Assembly (NCBI RefSeq): GCF_037991315.1
Contig: NZ_CP150300.1
Coordinates: 4,402,001-4,466,000 of the forward strand
Origin: Paenibacillus sp. FSL H8-0079
GTDB taxonomy: Bacteria > Bacillota > Bacilli > Paenibacillales > Paenibacillaceae
Direction of reading: 5' to 3'
DNA length: 64,000 nt
A model generated the notes under the pieces. That model was not told the DNA's origin. It searched no databases and worked only from the letters and a program-made list of their open reading frames with translations. This document shows positions 20,296 through 29,153 of this stretch, one piece after another. Each line of letters opens with the position of its first letter. Position 1 is the stretch's first letter. Position numbers and translations under genes: made by a program.

Positions 20296-21165
20296 CTATA
20301 CTCCCTTTTGCTGTGAAGCAGCAGCCTTCAGCCTCTCCAACACATCAAGCGTTACGGTCTTGCTACCGAGATCCCCGTGGAAAACAACACCTTGCCGTGC
20401 GCCATGATAATCCGATCCACCAGTCTCAATGAGGTCATATTCCCGGGCCATCTCAGCATACCTGCGTTCCTCTTCCGGGCCATGGTCCGAATGAAATACT
20501 TCAATACCATCTGGATGAGAGTCTTCGATGATACGTCGCACCAATTCATCATCATGATAGAGACCCGGATGGGCAATCACAGCGGCTCCCCCTGCGGCTC
20601 TGATCCACTCGCATGCATCCTTGGGTGCAACTCGGGGTACAGATACGAAGCCAGGCTTGCCTTCCGCAAGATATCGATCGAATGCATCCCGCATGTCGAT
20701 AGCATATCCCTTCTTCACCAACACATCAGCCATATGAGGTCTTCCGATACTCTCATCCGGCTCTAACGGCCGTCCCAGCTCATCGAGTACCTCTTGCCAG
20801 GTTATATCAAGCCCGAGTTCCTGTAGCTTGCCAATAATCAGATGATTCCGCCCATCTCGCGCTTCACGTAATCCGCGCAACCGTTGCAGGAACTGCTCAT
20901 CCTCCGTATTTACGTAATAGCCCAGTACATGAATATCTTTGCCGCCAGCCCGGGTGCTGATCTCCACTCCAGCAACTACATCAATTTCGAACTCTTTCCC
21001 CGCTTGCTGTGCTTCCGCTACACCAGCTACTGTATCATGGTCCGTTAGGGCAACCGCAGATAGTCCTTTTTGCTTGGCAAGCTTCACATTATCAGCTGGT
21101 GGCTGCATTCCGTCGGAGGCCTGACTATGGGTATGAAGATCACAGCGTCCTTGGTGTTGATCCAT
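20296..21165 (-). CDS. PHP-domain phosphoesterase (TrpH/YciV type)
   Basis: A 289-residue polymerase-and-histidinol-phosphatase domain protein. Metal-binding signatures are CDLHTHSQASDG, VALTDHDTVAGV, AVIAHPGLYHDD and ETGGSDYHGA. E. coli RNase AM (YciV) of this family is a 5'-to-3' exonuclease acting on short RNA and on 3',5'-bisphosphonucleotides; that activity is inferred here. The ATG follows AAAGGAG at 9 nt; an ATG nine codons upstream lacks a ribosome site. It is a single-gene unit, downstream of a LysR gene on the same strand. Confidence 0.88.
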   Translation of the reverse strand: MDQHQGRCDLHTHSQASDGMQPPADNVKLAKQKGLSAVALTDHDTVAGVAEAQQAGKEFEIDVVAGVEISTRAGGKDIHVLGYYVNTEDEQFLQRLRGLREARDGRNHLIIGKLQELGLDITWQEVLDELGRPLEPDESIGRPHMADVLVKKGYAIDMRDAFDRYLAEGKPGFVSVPRVAPKDACEWIRAAGGAAVIAHPGLYHDDELVRRIIEDSHPDGIEVFHSDHGPEEERRYAEMAREYDLIETGGSDYHGARQGVVFHGDLGSKTVTLDVLERLKAAASQQKGV

Positions 21166-21229
21166 GTACAACAGCTCCTTTATGTGAGTCATTTGGATTA
21201 AATCTCATCTATCATTGAGTTTCCGTCTA

Positions 21230-22153
21230 TTATGCCTTCCCTGTCTTGTGTTCCGGCTCAGGTTGCTCCTGTTGACGCAGATAATTCAGGAAAGCGACAG
21301 CTGACAGGGGCAACAAGGACGATTTTAGATGGATAGCATAGAACTGCCGTTTGAATTCGAGTCCACGGATATCCACAATATGAACGAGTCCCAGAGCTAG
21401 CTCATGCTGCACGGAAGAAGGAGATAACATCGTAATGCCTACCCCTGCCTCTACAGCCGATTTTACCGCTCCTGTACTGCCAAGTTCCATCACCACATTC
21501 ATATCCTGTGGATCAATCTTTTTCTTTTGCAATTGGTCTTCCATCACCTGACGGGTACCTGAACCTTTCTCACGCAGCACAAAGGGATAATTCATCACAT
21601 CTTCAAGGTTCACTTTGCTACGCTTAGCCAGATCATGCCCGGCAGGTACAATCAGTTTTAGCTCATCCTGCATGACAGGCTCTACAATCATGTCCGGGTG
21701 GTGTACTGGCGCTTCAATCAGACCAAAATTAAGCTGGTGCTTCAATATATCATCCATAATTTGCGTTGTATTCATCACTTTCATGACGATGGAAATATCG
21801 GGATACTGAAGCGCAAACGGTCCGAGCATGCGTGGAAGCACATACTCCCCGATCGTTAAACTCGCTCCAAGCTGGAGTCGGCCCTGTAACATCTGGGTAA
21901 ACGCCGACATCGCTTCATCCGTCTGTCGGACCAGTTCTACGCTCCGTTTCGCATGAGGCAATAAAGTCCGGCCAGCCTCAGATAATTCTATTTTTTTGGT
22001 GGAACGATGCAATAACTTGGTTCCGAAATAGTCCTCCAGTGATTGAATCTGCATCGTTACTGCCGGTTGAGTCATATGTAATGCTTGTGCAGCAGCTGAG
22101 AAGCTGCCTTTCTCTGCTACCGTATAAAAAATATGCAATTGGTGAAAATTCAT
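21230..22153 (-). CDS. LysR family transcriptional regulator
   Basis: A 307-residue regulator. An N-terminal winged helix-turn-helix (about 1-60) reads FHQLHIFYTVAEKGSFSAAA and ALHMTQPAVTMQIQSLE, followed by a linker helix and a substrate-binding-like effector domain (about 90-295). It resembles the CysL/YeiE subgroup, which often controls sulfur or amino-acid genes; the effector cannot be told from sequence. The nearest gene on the same strand is the PHP phosphoesterase, 65 nt downstream, so co-transcription is possible. Confidence 0.9.
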   Translation of the reverse strand: MNFHQLHIFYTVAEKGSFSAAAQALHMTQPAVTMQIQSLEDYFGTKLLHRSTKKIELSEAGRTLLPHAKRSVELVRQTDEAMSAFTQMLQGRLQLGASLTIGEYVLPRMLGPFALQYPDISIVMKVMNTTQIMDDILKHQLNFGLIEAPVHHPDMIVEPVMQDELKLIVPAGHDLAKRSKVNLEDVMNYPFVLREKGSGTRQVMEDQLQKKKIDPQDMNVVMELGSTGAVKSAVEAGVGITMLSPSSVQHELALGLVHIVDIRGLEFKRQFYAIHLKSSLLPLSAVAFLNYLRQQEQPEPEHKTGKA

Positions 22154-22211
22154 ATCTTCGCCCCTCTTCGATTACACTCTCTACATTGTAGCCGATTTCC
22201 CGCTTGGCAAC

Positions 22212-22239
22212 AAAAAAAGCATGCAGCTTGTCTGCATGC
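22212..22239 (-). terminator. Intrinsic terminator
   Basis: Minus-strand stem GCATGCAG-ACAAG-CTGCATGC followed by TTTTTTTG, 45 nt after the end of the hypothetical gene at 22285. The same AAAAAAAGCATGCA core recurs in the terminator at 32364. Confidence 0.85.
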
Positions 22240-22284
22240 GATAATACTTGAATCTATGATTTCAACATATTGAATCTACTCAAC

Positions 22285-22722
22285 TTACTTATGCTTGCGG
22301 CTATTTTTGACCAGCGTCATTCTTCTTGAATGTCTTAACCATGAATAATATGACTTCAGGTCCCTCAACTCAATGGTCTCCGACATACGTCCCAGAAACG
22401 TAACTACAATCATTTTGTGCAGCGGGTTGCCCGCAATATCATATTCTCCTTCAAGTTCGGAAAATTCGGCGACCACAACCAGATCCTCATCAATCAGGTA
22501 GACGTCCTGTTCATTACGGTAGTATGGTGTTATACGGTCCTGCTTCAGACACTCCCATAACCACGCTGCAATATGGTCATCATCACTACGTGCAGGCTCA
22601 ATACGGTCTGCATACCGCATCTTGGCATGATGGGTAATGACGATGTCGGCCACTTTCTTGTCTCCAAGAGCCACAAAAAACGGCTCGTAGGTGCTCCAAC
22701 GTTGCATCACCTTATCACGCAA
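22285..22722 (-). CDS. Hypothetical protein (145 residues)
   Basis: I do not recognise a family. The protein is soluble with no signal or membrane segment, begins RDKVMQRW, has HHAKMRYADRIEP near residue 35 and ends in a strongly basic tail (RHSRRMTLVKNSRKHK), hinting at nucleic-acid or acidic-surface binding. I chose TTG 22722 because GGTGGAG lies about 10 nt upstream; an in-frame GTG nine nt earlier is too close to that site. It forms its own unit with a terminator. Composition is like its neighbours, so a real conserved gene is likely. Confidence 0.7.
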   Translation of the reverse strand: MRDKVMQRWSTYEPFFVALGDKKVADIVITHHAKMRYADRIEPARSDDDHIAAWLWECLKQDRITPYYRNEQDVYLIDEDLVVVAEFSELEGEYDIAGNPLHKMIVVTFLGRMSETIELRDLKSYYSWLRHSRRMTLVKNSRKHK

Positions 22723-22846
22723 GGGAATCACTCTCCACCAGATAGGACTTTCTATCTATTTATTACCAAATATATTACAACATAAGTCCTGCAACCTCAA
22801 GGCATAAGTTTAACTTTTTTTCACAAAAGTCCGTTTGTGCATAATT

Positions 22847-22886
22847 CAAGAAAGGAGCGACCCCAAAGGGCCCCTCCAGTTTCTTG
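22847..22886 (-). terminator. Hairpin, probable terminator after ylbG
   Basis: Minus-strand CAAGAAACTGGAG...CTCCTTTCTTG with an inner GGCCC/GGGGTC pairing gives a long stem starting right at the ylbG stop. The 3' arm supplies a short T-run, TTTCTTG, but no long U-tract follows. Confidence 0.5.
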
Positions 22887-22887
22887 T

Positions 22888-23154
22888 CTATATTCCGTAA
22901 AAACTTGTTTTGTCCATGGTTTTGCTGGCATACTCGGTTTTAATCTCATTTCGATACGAGCGTTCGATCTTGCGCACATAGGAAAGTCGCTTCACATTTT
23001 TCATCGTATCTTCTGCCCGTTCTGCATTAACATACATGACCACATAATGCATACGGCGGGAGATATAATGCACGGTGCCATATTTTTCGAGATTACGGGC
23101 AGCCTTCAAATCACTGACCCAAATAATGAATCCAGTCCTTTCCGCAAACATCAT
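22888..23154 (-). CDS. ylbG: YlbG family protein (DUF2129, UPF0298)
   Basis: An 88-residue small protein of unknown function. It shows the family pattern GFIIWVSDLKAARNLEKYG, HYISRRMHYVVMYV and AERAEDTMKNVKRLSYVRKIERS. In B. subtilis ylbG also follows ylbF, as here. The two genes are 27 nt apart and presumably co-transcribed. The start ATG-ATG has GGGG upstream; either methionine could be used. Confidence 0.9.
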   Translation of the reverse strand: MMFAERTGFIIWVSDLKAARNLEKYGTVHYISRRMHYVVMYVNAERAEDTMKNVKRLSYVRKIERSYRNEIKTEYASKTMDKTSFYGI

Positions 23155-23181
23155 CGTTCCCCGCCCTTCTATAATGATTAC

Positions 23182-23619
23182 TTAACTGCAACCACACTTG
23201 CCGCCACTACCGCAGCCGCCCTTCGGATTCGGATCGTTGCTCGGTACCTTAATGGTCGTTGACACTGCGAATGCAATGGTCTCTGACATCTGGAATAACA
23301 TATCATCCAGGGACTTCTCTGCCTGTTTGAAGCGGATTACCGCCTCGAAATTTTCCAACTCCTGTTCCAGAGCCTTCACCTGATCTTTCGCTGCATGGTA
23401 ATCCGGGTGAAAATGACCAAAACGCTGTGTTTCTTCAAACAATTCCTTCTTGGCATTCAGCTTCCGAATCCCTGTCTGAATCTCAGGGGTAGTTTCGACT
23501 TGCTGCTTCCAATATAAATAATCCGATACTTCGGCAGATTGGTTAATCATGTCGCCCAGTTCATATGCGCCCGTTAACACTTGGGCCATATCGACCGTGT
23601 TCATTTCCGCTACGCTCAT
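23182..23619 (-). CDS. ricF: RicF (YlbF) subunit of the RicAFT RNA-processing regulator
   Basis: A 145-residue YlbF/YmcA-family helical protein. With RicA and RicT it forms a complex that in B. subtilis modulates RNase Y, mRNA maturation, competence, biofilm and sporulation, and binds [4Fe-4S] clusters. The YlbF core covers about residues 10-125. The C-terminus ends GGCGSGGKCGCS: four closely spaced cysteines probably serving as cluster ligands. RicA and RicT are not encoded in this window. Start ATG follows TAGGATG. Confidence 0.9.
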   Translation of the reverse strand: MSVAEMNTVDMAQVLTGAYELGDMINQSAEVSDYLYWKQQVETTPEIQTGIRKLNAKKELFEETQRFGHFHPDYHAAKDQVKALEQELENFEAVIRFKQAEKSLDDMLFQMSETIAFAVSTTIKVPSNDPNPKGGCGSGGKCGCS

Positions 23620-23748
23620 GAAATATTCATCCTATCTATATATAAAGTTCTACTTAACGTAGACTATCTCATCATAGCATATCCATGAATAGTTAAGAAG
23701 AGTTTTTCCTGCAATTAGAAATAAGGGGAATTCGAAAATTCGCCTTTC

Positions 23749-23778
23749 AACCTGATATTCATTTGAAATAGTCAGGTT
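23749..23778 (-). repeat. Inverted repeat at the end of the helicase-associated gene
   Basis: AACCTGA and TCAGGTT are 7-nt arms 14 nt apart, overlapping the stop codon. There is no T-tract, so it is only a weak terminator candidate. Confidence 0.35.
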
Positions 23779-25490
23779 ATGACATCATCTGGTAGGATAA
23801 GACGCATCGTATCCCACTCCGACGGGGAGAATGTACGCCATTCTATCTCAGATGTACGTTCACTTGAATCCAAAATACACCAACCGCTTAATGTCCATTC
23901 TTCACGCCCCTCCACCTGATGTGGAATGAGGTATTGAGTGCAATCATCCTGTTGTATCCCCAACTTGGTCTGCCACTCAATGGCTTTGGCAGCAATCTGT
24001 CGTGCTGTTGAACTGTGATATCGACGCCACTCCCTGTACCAGGTCTCCGGTATCTCCTCAACCCCCAACAGAGAGACCGTCTTCTCGATTACAGCATGAT
24101 CACGTTCCATCCCATGCAGCAATGCAGGCATATCAACCAGACCTTGATTACCAGGTATGTAAAAAGAAGAATATACACCGCTCAAGACATCTTTTTCGAA
24201 TAACTTTTGATTCTCTGTGAAGCCTGTACTTGCCTCCATTACCTCCATGTTCCGCTCTACAGCCACTGATGCAGCATCAGCTTCCTTCCCCCAATCTGCT
24301 AATGCAATACGTACATTCTCCGGCACGCCTGTCAGGGCATATTGATCCAGAAACTCCATCACTTCATGTAATGCATGTCCTTTGGCTATGGCCAAAATGA
24401 TCCGCTCTCTTGTCATGCGGTAGATGGATATCCGATCACGCGTCACCCGCTCTACGCATTGCTCCAGCATCCAGATTACATCAGGGCCTGCTTCCGGTGG
24501 CACCAACATTTCGAAATCTGGCTGCATGTAAAATCCACACGACTCCGCCTCACCTTCCGCCTCTTGACGTAGATTCAGCAGGCTCTGTGGTTCAATTAAC
24601 CAACGGAATGCCATTGCTCCTGACTGATCTTCTCCAACATCACCATAACCCCAACCAGCCAGTGCATAAAGCCAGCCCCTGATCTGAGGTTCCAATGTCG
24701 AATTCACTGTACGACACCATACGTTCTTCCCTGGAGCAAGTACGGCCAATTGATGACGGAAATGCTGTAGCGCAGGCTCGGTATTCCCGTATCTGTCCAC
24801 ACAAGCTTGATATACCTCCCGATGCATCTGTCCCCATGAAAGCTTCAACCACTGTTGTAATTGATGATCTACGATCCGAATTCGGCCATCTTCCTTCTGA
24901 GCCAGATTCAGACTGAGCAGTAGATCGAGAAGGATCGCTACGTGGATCGGATACAGATCCGAATGTTCATATCGGATGCCCAAACCATCAAAGTCTGTCG
25001 AAGATAATACGGTGATCGCACTTAATTTTTGAACGGTTTTCTTATGTATGGTGCCCTTACCTGTCAAGGGAAGTCCTTCTCTTCCGATCCAGGCTATCAG
25101 ATGAAGTAACTCTGCAGCAATATCCGGCTTTCCCTCCTGTAGTACATGAGCATGCTTTGTATTCTGTTCAACGGTTAAACCTACTCTTTGCACATAAGCA
25201 ATCGTTAATGTCTCCATCAGCGAAGCAGGAATATAGAATAATCGCTCCCCCCAACTCTTATGAACAGATTCTATCCATCTTTGCTGCCTAAGATTGGCGA
25301 ATGAAGATTTGGCTTCTGCGACACTTAGTCCTTCGATGGCCCACTGTTCTCGCGGCAGGAGTGAGGAAAAAGGCTGACCGGCATGTTTGTGAAAAATTGC
25401 ACCAAGCACTTTTTGTTCCACCAAAGCAAGCTTTGACCATGAATCGAGGTTCAGTACCACAGGCTCATCTATTGGTTCAAATGAAGACAT
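23772..25490 (-). CDS. Helicase-associated (XPB/Ssl2-like C-terminal) domain protein
   Basis: A 572-residue protein encoded just downstream of an XPB-like helicase. Roughly residues 330-425 (QPDFEMLVPPEAGPDVIWML, then RISIYRMTRERI and GVPENVRIALADWG) resemble the helicase-associated XPB/Ssl2 domain found in bacterial helicase partners. The N-terminal half looks like helical winged-helix repeats (SLLPREQW, LRQQRWIE). The C-terminal ARQIAAKAIEWQTKLGIQ also recurs in such partners. I see no ATPase or nuclease motif. The ATG follows AGGAGGG; 36 nt separate the genes. Function is inferred as a subunit or regulator of the helicase. Confidence 0.78.
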   Translation of the reverse strand: MSSFEPIDEPVVLNLDSWSKLALVEQKVLGAIFHKHAGQPFSSLLPREQWAIEGLSVAEAKSSFANLRQQRWIESVHKSWGERLFYIPASLMETLTIAYVQRVGLTVEQNTKHAHVLQEGKPDIAAELLHLIAWIGREGLPLTGKGTIHKKTVQKLSAITVLSSTDFDGLGIRYEHSDLYPIHVAILLDLLLSLNLAQKEDGRIRIVDHQLQQWLKLSWGQMHREVYQACVDRYGNTEPALQHFRHQLAVLAPGKNVWCRTVNSTLEPQIRGWLYALAGWGYGDVGEDQSGAMAFRWLIEPQSLLNLRQEAEGEAESCGFYMQPDFEMLVPPEAGPDVIWMLEQCVERVTRDRISIYRMTRERIILAIAKGHALHEVMEFLDQYALTGVPENVRIALADWGKEADAASVAVERNMEVMEASTGFTENQKLFEKDVLSGVYSSFYIPGNQGLVDMPALLHGMERDHAVIEKTVSLLGVEEIPETWYREWRRYHSSTARQIAAKAIEWQTKLGIQQDDCTQYLIPHQVEGREEWTLSGWCILDSSERTSEIEWRTFSPSEWDTMRLILPDDVIT

Positions 25491-25526
25491 ATCCCAATCC
25501 CTCCTCTTTTCGCGAGTATAAATGGA

Positions 25527-27221
25527 CTATTCGTTCTCATGAACGATGGCATATTCATATCCCTGCTCCACCAAGAACATCTGACGGTTTAACGCAAACT
25601 CTTGTTCCTTGCTGTCCTCTGATACCAGTGCATAGAAGTAAGCTTTGTTTTCCCCAGCTTTTGGTCTGAGAATTCGTCCCAACCGTTGTGCTTCTTCCTG
25701 CCTTGAACCGAAACTCCCAGATATCTCAAGCGCAACCGCAGCATCTGGCAGATCCACGGCAAAATTGGCAACCTTGGATACAACAATCGTTTTAATCTCC
25801 CCACGTCGAAAAGCGGCAAACCATTTTATTCGCTCTTGCTGCGACATTGTGCCTGAAATCAAAGGCGCTTTAATTTCCCGGGCAATCAACTCAAGTTGAT
25901 CCAGATATTGTCCAATCACAAGTGCAGGCAGATCGCGATGACGCTCCAGCAAACGTTTGACCACATGTACCTTCGCCGGATTCTCGGCAGCCAATCGAAA
26001 TTGATGCTTAACCTCGGCTTGCAGATAATTCGATCTTAGTTCTGGGGAGAACGGGATACGTATCTCCTGGCATTGTACATCGGCAATCCACCCTTGCTGC
26101 TCCAGCTGTTTCCACGGCATATCATAGAGCTTCGGCCCAATCAACGAGAATACATCCTGTTCACAGCCATCCTCTCGAACCAAGGTAGCCGTTAATCCCA
26201 GTCTTCGAGTAGCTTGAATATCCGCAGTTGCACGAAACACCGGGGCTGGCAGCAAATGCACTTCGTCATATATGATCAGACCCCATTGCCGCTCACTGAG
26301 CAGTTTGATATGGGTAAAATCAGCATCCTTGGATTTCCGATGTGTAAGAATCTGATAGGTAGCTACAGTCACAGGTTTCACCTGTTTTTTCTGACCGGAA
26401 TATTCACCAATCTGTTCGCTGGTAATCGTTGTTTTGTCTTGAATTTCCTGAATCCACTGTCGCACAGACGTTGTATTGGACGTCAAAATAAGGCATTCAC
26501 ATTGAAGCCGCTCCAGAACGGCCATGCCAATGACCGTTTTGCCTGCTCCGCAAGGTAACACCAGCAATCCGCTTCCTCCCATGCCCTCACTGCCTTCGAA
26601 TGCATCCACAGCCTCTCTCTGATAGGAACGCAACGCAAATCGCTCTGATTGGTCCCCTGAATCATTGGTTCGCCACTCGAATGAAAGTCTGGTTCCCTCC
26701 CGATATCCCACATAATCAAGTACCGGGTAACCCAGCCGTGTTAATTCCCTTTTCAATAACCCTCGCTGCTCTCCTGAGAGCAGCAGCTCATGGGCGTCCG
26801 TGCGTTGCATACGAAAGGCAGCTATCGTTTTCAATCCACTCAACTCATCCAGCAAGCGTTCATCCTCACTGTAAAGACGCATTCTGGCGTGATCTGCTTG
26901 GGAATGCAGCTTTAATTTGCCGTACTGATCCATGATCCTGCAGACATCCTGAATGAGTGCAGCAGGCACGTTCCAGCGGGATACCGACTCCAGACTTGCG
27001 ATCACCTGATCTGCATTCCATCCCAGTGCAGCCGCATTCCAGAGCGATAACGGAGTGATTCGATAGGTATGAAATGTTGTCGGTGTCTTGACCAGTTCTG
27101 AATACTTCCCAAGCTGCCCTCTCGCTCTGTCGAATCCGGGGTGGCCGACTTCCAGCAAAACCGTAAAATCCCGTTGAACGATACAAGCATCCGTTCTCTC
27201 TGTATGTTCTGTTCCTTCCAT
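25527..27221 (-). CDS. XPB/Rad25-like superfamily 2 DNA helicase
   Basis: A 564-residue DNA helicase/translocase. An N-terminal helicase-associated region (about 1-190, including AAFRMQRTDAHELLLS) precedes the RecA-like lobes: Q-motif region RSYQREAVDAF, Walker A LPCGAGKTVIG, motif II YDEVHLLP, motif III LGLTATLVREDG, and motif VI QRLGRILRPK. REDG after motif III corresponds to the RED motif typical of XPB. Lobe 2 has VIGQYLDQLELIA and VVSKVANFAVDLPDA. The ATG follows AGGAGG. The role in this lineage (repair, transcription-coupled or other) is unknown. It heads a two-gene operon. Confidence 0.9.
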   Translation of the reverse strand: MEGTEHTERTDACIVQRDFTVLLEVGHPGFDRARGQLGKYSELVKTPTTFHTYRITPLSLWNAAALGWNADQVIASLESVSRWNVPAALIQDVCRIMDQYGKLKLHSQADHARMRLYSEDERLLDELSGLKTIAAFRMQRTDAHELLLSGEQRGLLKRELTRLGYPVLDYVGYREGTRLSFEWRTNDSGDQSERFALRSYQREAVDAFEGSEGMGGSGLLVLPCGAGKTVIGMAVLERLQCECLILTSNTTSVRQWIQEIQDKTTITSEQIGEYSGQKKQVKPVTVATYQILTHRKSKDADFTHIKLLSERQWGLIIYDEVHLLPAPVFRATADIQATRRLGLTATLVREDGCEQDVFSLIGPKLYDMPWKQLEQQGWIADVQCQEIRIPFSPELRSNYLQAEVKHQFRLAAENPAKVHVVKRLLERHRDLPALVIGQYLDQLELIAREIKAPLISGTMSQQERIKWFAAFRRGEIKTIVVSKVANFAVDLPDAAVALEISGSFGSRQEEAQRLGRILRPKAGENKAYFYALVSEDSKEQEFALNRQMFLVEQGYEYAIVHENE

Positions 27222-27241
27222 TCGAAACTTCCTCCTATCAC

Positions 27242-27339
27242 AAAAAAGTCCAGTTCCGGAAGCTTCCGAAAATGAACCTCCATAATTTCGAGTTCAAAAA
27301 GTCTAATTTCAGTAACGAAAAGTGGACTTTTTGAACAAC
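27242..27339. repeat. Nested inverted repeats upstream of the XPB-like operon
   Basis: Outer arms AAAAAGTCCA (27243-27252) and TGGACTTTTT (27323-27332), inner arms GTTCAAAAAGTC (27292-27303) and GACTTTTTGAAC (27325-27336), plus the perfect palindrome GGAAGCTTCC (27258-27267). The right arms overlap, so only one pairing can form at a time. GGACTTTTTGAACAAC at the right end is found again at 46333. It may be a small dispersed element or an operator; no transcription signal was placed with confidence. Confidence 0.6.
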
Positions 27340-27353
27340 TTCTATAAAATCCA

Positions 27354-27398
27354 CAAAAAAAACATCCTGCCCATACCTTGGTATGAACAGGATGCCCA
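27354..27398 (-). terminator. Intrinsic terminator after the M20 amidohydrolase gene
   Basis: Minus-strand arms CATCCTGTTCATACC and GGTATGGGCAGGATG form a long stem with a 2-nt tip, followed by eight Ts. It sits 13 nt after the stop codon. Confidence 0.9.
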
Positions 27399-27411
27399 AC
27401 TGCATCTAAAG

Positions 27412-28581
27412 TCATTCGGCTGTGTAACCCTTAGCCATGGCGATAAATAATCTAACGGCCGTCTGCATCGCATCTTCATCAAAATCAAACATTGGATGAT
27501 GATGCGGGTAAATCGCATTTTTATCCGGATTACCTGCTCCAACAAACATAAAGCACCCTGGAACCTTCTGCAGATAATACGCGAAATCTTCCGCTGGCAT
27601 CAACATCGGCGACGTTTGCACTCGTTCTGCCCCAAATACTTCTGTAGCCTCCCTGAAGAAACGCGCTGTCTCCAGTTCATCATTCACCACAGGCGGATAT
27701 CCCATAATATATTTCACTTGAGTCTCTGCCCCGTACGCAGCCCCTGTCTGGGCCACCATAGTAAGCACTCGCTCTTTCATCCCATTACGTGTCTCTTCGT
27801 CGAATGTTCTTACCGTACCACTCATTTTGCATTGCTCTGCAATTACATTCTGAGCGGAGCCAGCCTGCATTGTACCAATGGTCAGCACTGCTGGTTGCAA
27901 TGGATCAACAGAACGACTAACAACCGTCTGAAGCTGCATCACAAGCGCAGAACCCGCGATAAGACTGTCTATCGTGGATTGCGGCATACCGCCATGTCCA
28001 CCTTTGCCTTTGATCTCAATGTAAAAGTCGTCGGCCGCCGCCATCATCGGTCCTGCTTTACTGGCCACAACGCCTACAGGCAGCGGGGTCCACAAATGAA
28101 TCCCGTATATGACATCCACACCTTCAAGCGCACCATCCGCAATGACCTGGACTGCACCGCCCGGAAGCAGTTCTTCTGCGGGCTGGAACAAAAAGCGGAT
28201 CTCGCCTCGGATCTCCTGCTTGTGACGGCTGAAATACAATGCCGTACCGAGCAAGATCGAGATATGACCATCGTGGCCGCATGCATGCATCGCTCCGGCT
28301 TGTTGTGAGGCATATTCGATATTCTTCTCATCCTGAATCGGCAATGCGTCCATATCGGCCCGCAGCATAACGACAGGCCCTGGCTTGTCCCCACGAATCG
28401 TACCGATGACTCCGTGACCGCCTACATGACGCTTCACTTCAACGCCAAAGCTCTCCAACATATCCGCTACAAAAGAGGATGTCTTCTCCTCATGAAAGGA
28501 AACCTCAGGATTGCGATGAAGGTGACGCCGCCATTCCACCATGTGGATCTGCAGATCTTCCCACCATATATTATTAGTCAT
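27412..28581 (-). CDS. M20-family amidohydrolase (N-acyl-amino-acid / hippurate hydrolase type)
   Basis: A 389-residue cytosolic metal-dependent amidohydrolase. Metal-binding motifs of peptidase family M20D are seen: RRHLHRNPEVSFHEEKTS, LRADMDALPIQDE, HACGHDGHISILLG and FQPAEELLPGGA, and the dimerisation domain starts with IKGKGGHGGMPQ. Relatives remove acetyl or aromatic acyl groups from amino acids; the substrate is unknown here. The ATG chosen has GGTGGAG 5 nt upstream; a TTG six codons earlier overlaps no ribosome site. It is monocistronic. Confidence 0.9.
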   Translation of the reverse strand: MTNNIWWEDLQIHMVEWRRHLHRNPEVSFHEEKTSSFVADMLESFGVEVKRHVGGHGVIGTIRGDKPGPVVMLRADMDALPIQDEKNIEYASQQAGAMHACGHDGHISILLGTALYFSRHKQEIRGEIRFLFQPAEELLPGGAVQVIADGALEGVDVIYGIHLWTPLPVGVVASKAGPMMAAADDFYIEIKGKGGHGGMPQSTIDSLIAGSALVMQLQTVVSRSVDPLQPAVLTIGTMQAGSAQNVIAEQCKMSGTVRTFDEETRNGMKERVLTMVAQTGAAYGAETQVKYIMGYPPVVNDELETARFFREATEVFGAERVQTSPMLMPAEDFAYYLQKVPGCFMFVGAGNPDKNAIYPHHHPMFDFDEDAMQTAVRLFIAMAKGYTAE

Positions 28582-28792
28582 GTCTCTCCACCCTTTCAAT
28601 CTTGAACGGGACTTTGAATCAACCCCGAACCTTCCTCTTCAAACCTATTGCTGTATATTGTAGCAGAATTGGAAGAAAACCGATACGAAACACCCCTTGA
28701 AAGCTTGCACGGGAAGGGGAAACATACTATCATGAACTAGAGAAATGCACGAGAAATTACACTCGGAAGCTTATGAGGAGGATCAGACGCTT

Positions 28793-29140
28793 ATGATTTT
28801 TGAGAATACAGGCTTGGATGGCTTGAAGAGCGACTTGGCATACCTGGATGAGAGCGCCGAGAAAGTCGGATTTGTCCGGTGGCAATGGGAATATTACCGT
28901 GCTACATATGACTACAAAATTGAAGATGAACAAACCAAATCAGAATACTTTGTACGCATTAATACCCGCGCAGTGGAAGGCAAATTGGAAAAACCGGATA
29001 CCGTTCTTGCTGTTGAAGCCGTTTATCTTGGCAAAGCCACCTTCCCTCACGGTCTGGATTATGACTCTTCCGTTCCACAGCCAGTCGTGAAGCTGGCAGC
29101 CGAAAAATTACAGCAGCTTAAAGAACTGCTGGAAGCATAG
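28793..29140 (+). CDS. YugN-like family protein
   Basis: A 115-residue small cytosolic protein of unknown function with the YugN signature: MIFENTGLDGLKSDL near the start, VGFVRWQWEYYRATYDYKI in the middle, and TFPHGLDYDSSVP near the end. I chose the ATG preceded by AGGAGGATC; an ATG at 28745 would add 16 residues but has no ribosome site. ftsW begins 13 nt downstream on the same strand, so the two are likely co-transcribed. Confidence 0.82.
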   Translation: MIFENTGLDGLKSDLAYLDESAEKVGFVRWQWEYYRATYDYKIEDEQTKSEYFVRINTRAVEGKLEKPDTVLAVEAVYLGKATFPHGLDYDSSVPQPVVKLAAEKLQQLKELLEA

Positions 29141-29153
29141 GCTGGGCCAAACG

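Noticed and set aside
22285..22722. Toxin of a toxin-antitoxin pair
   Set aside because: The size and HHAKMRYADR segment were suggestive, but there is no adjacent antitoxin-like gene and no match to a known toxin motif.
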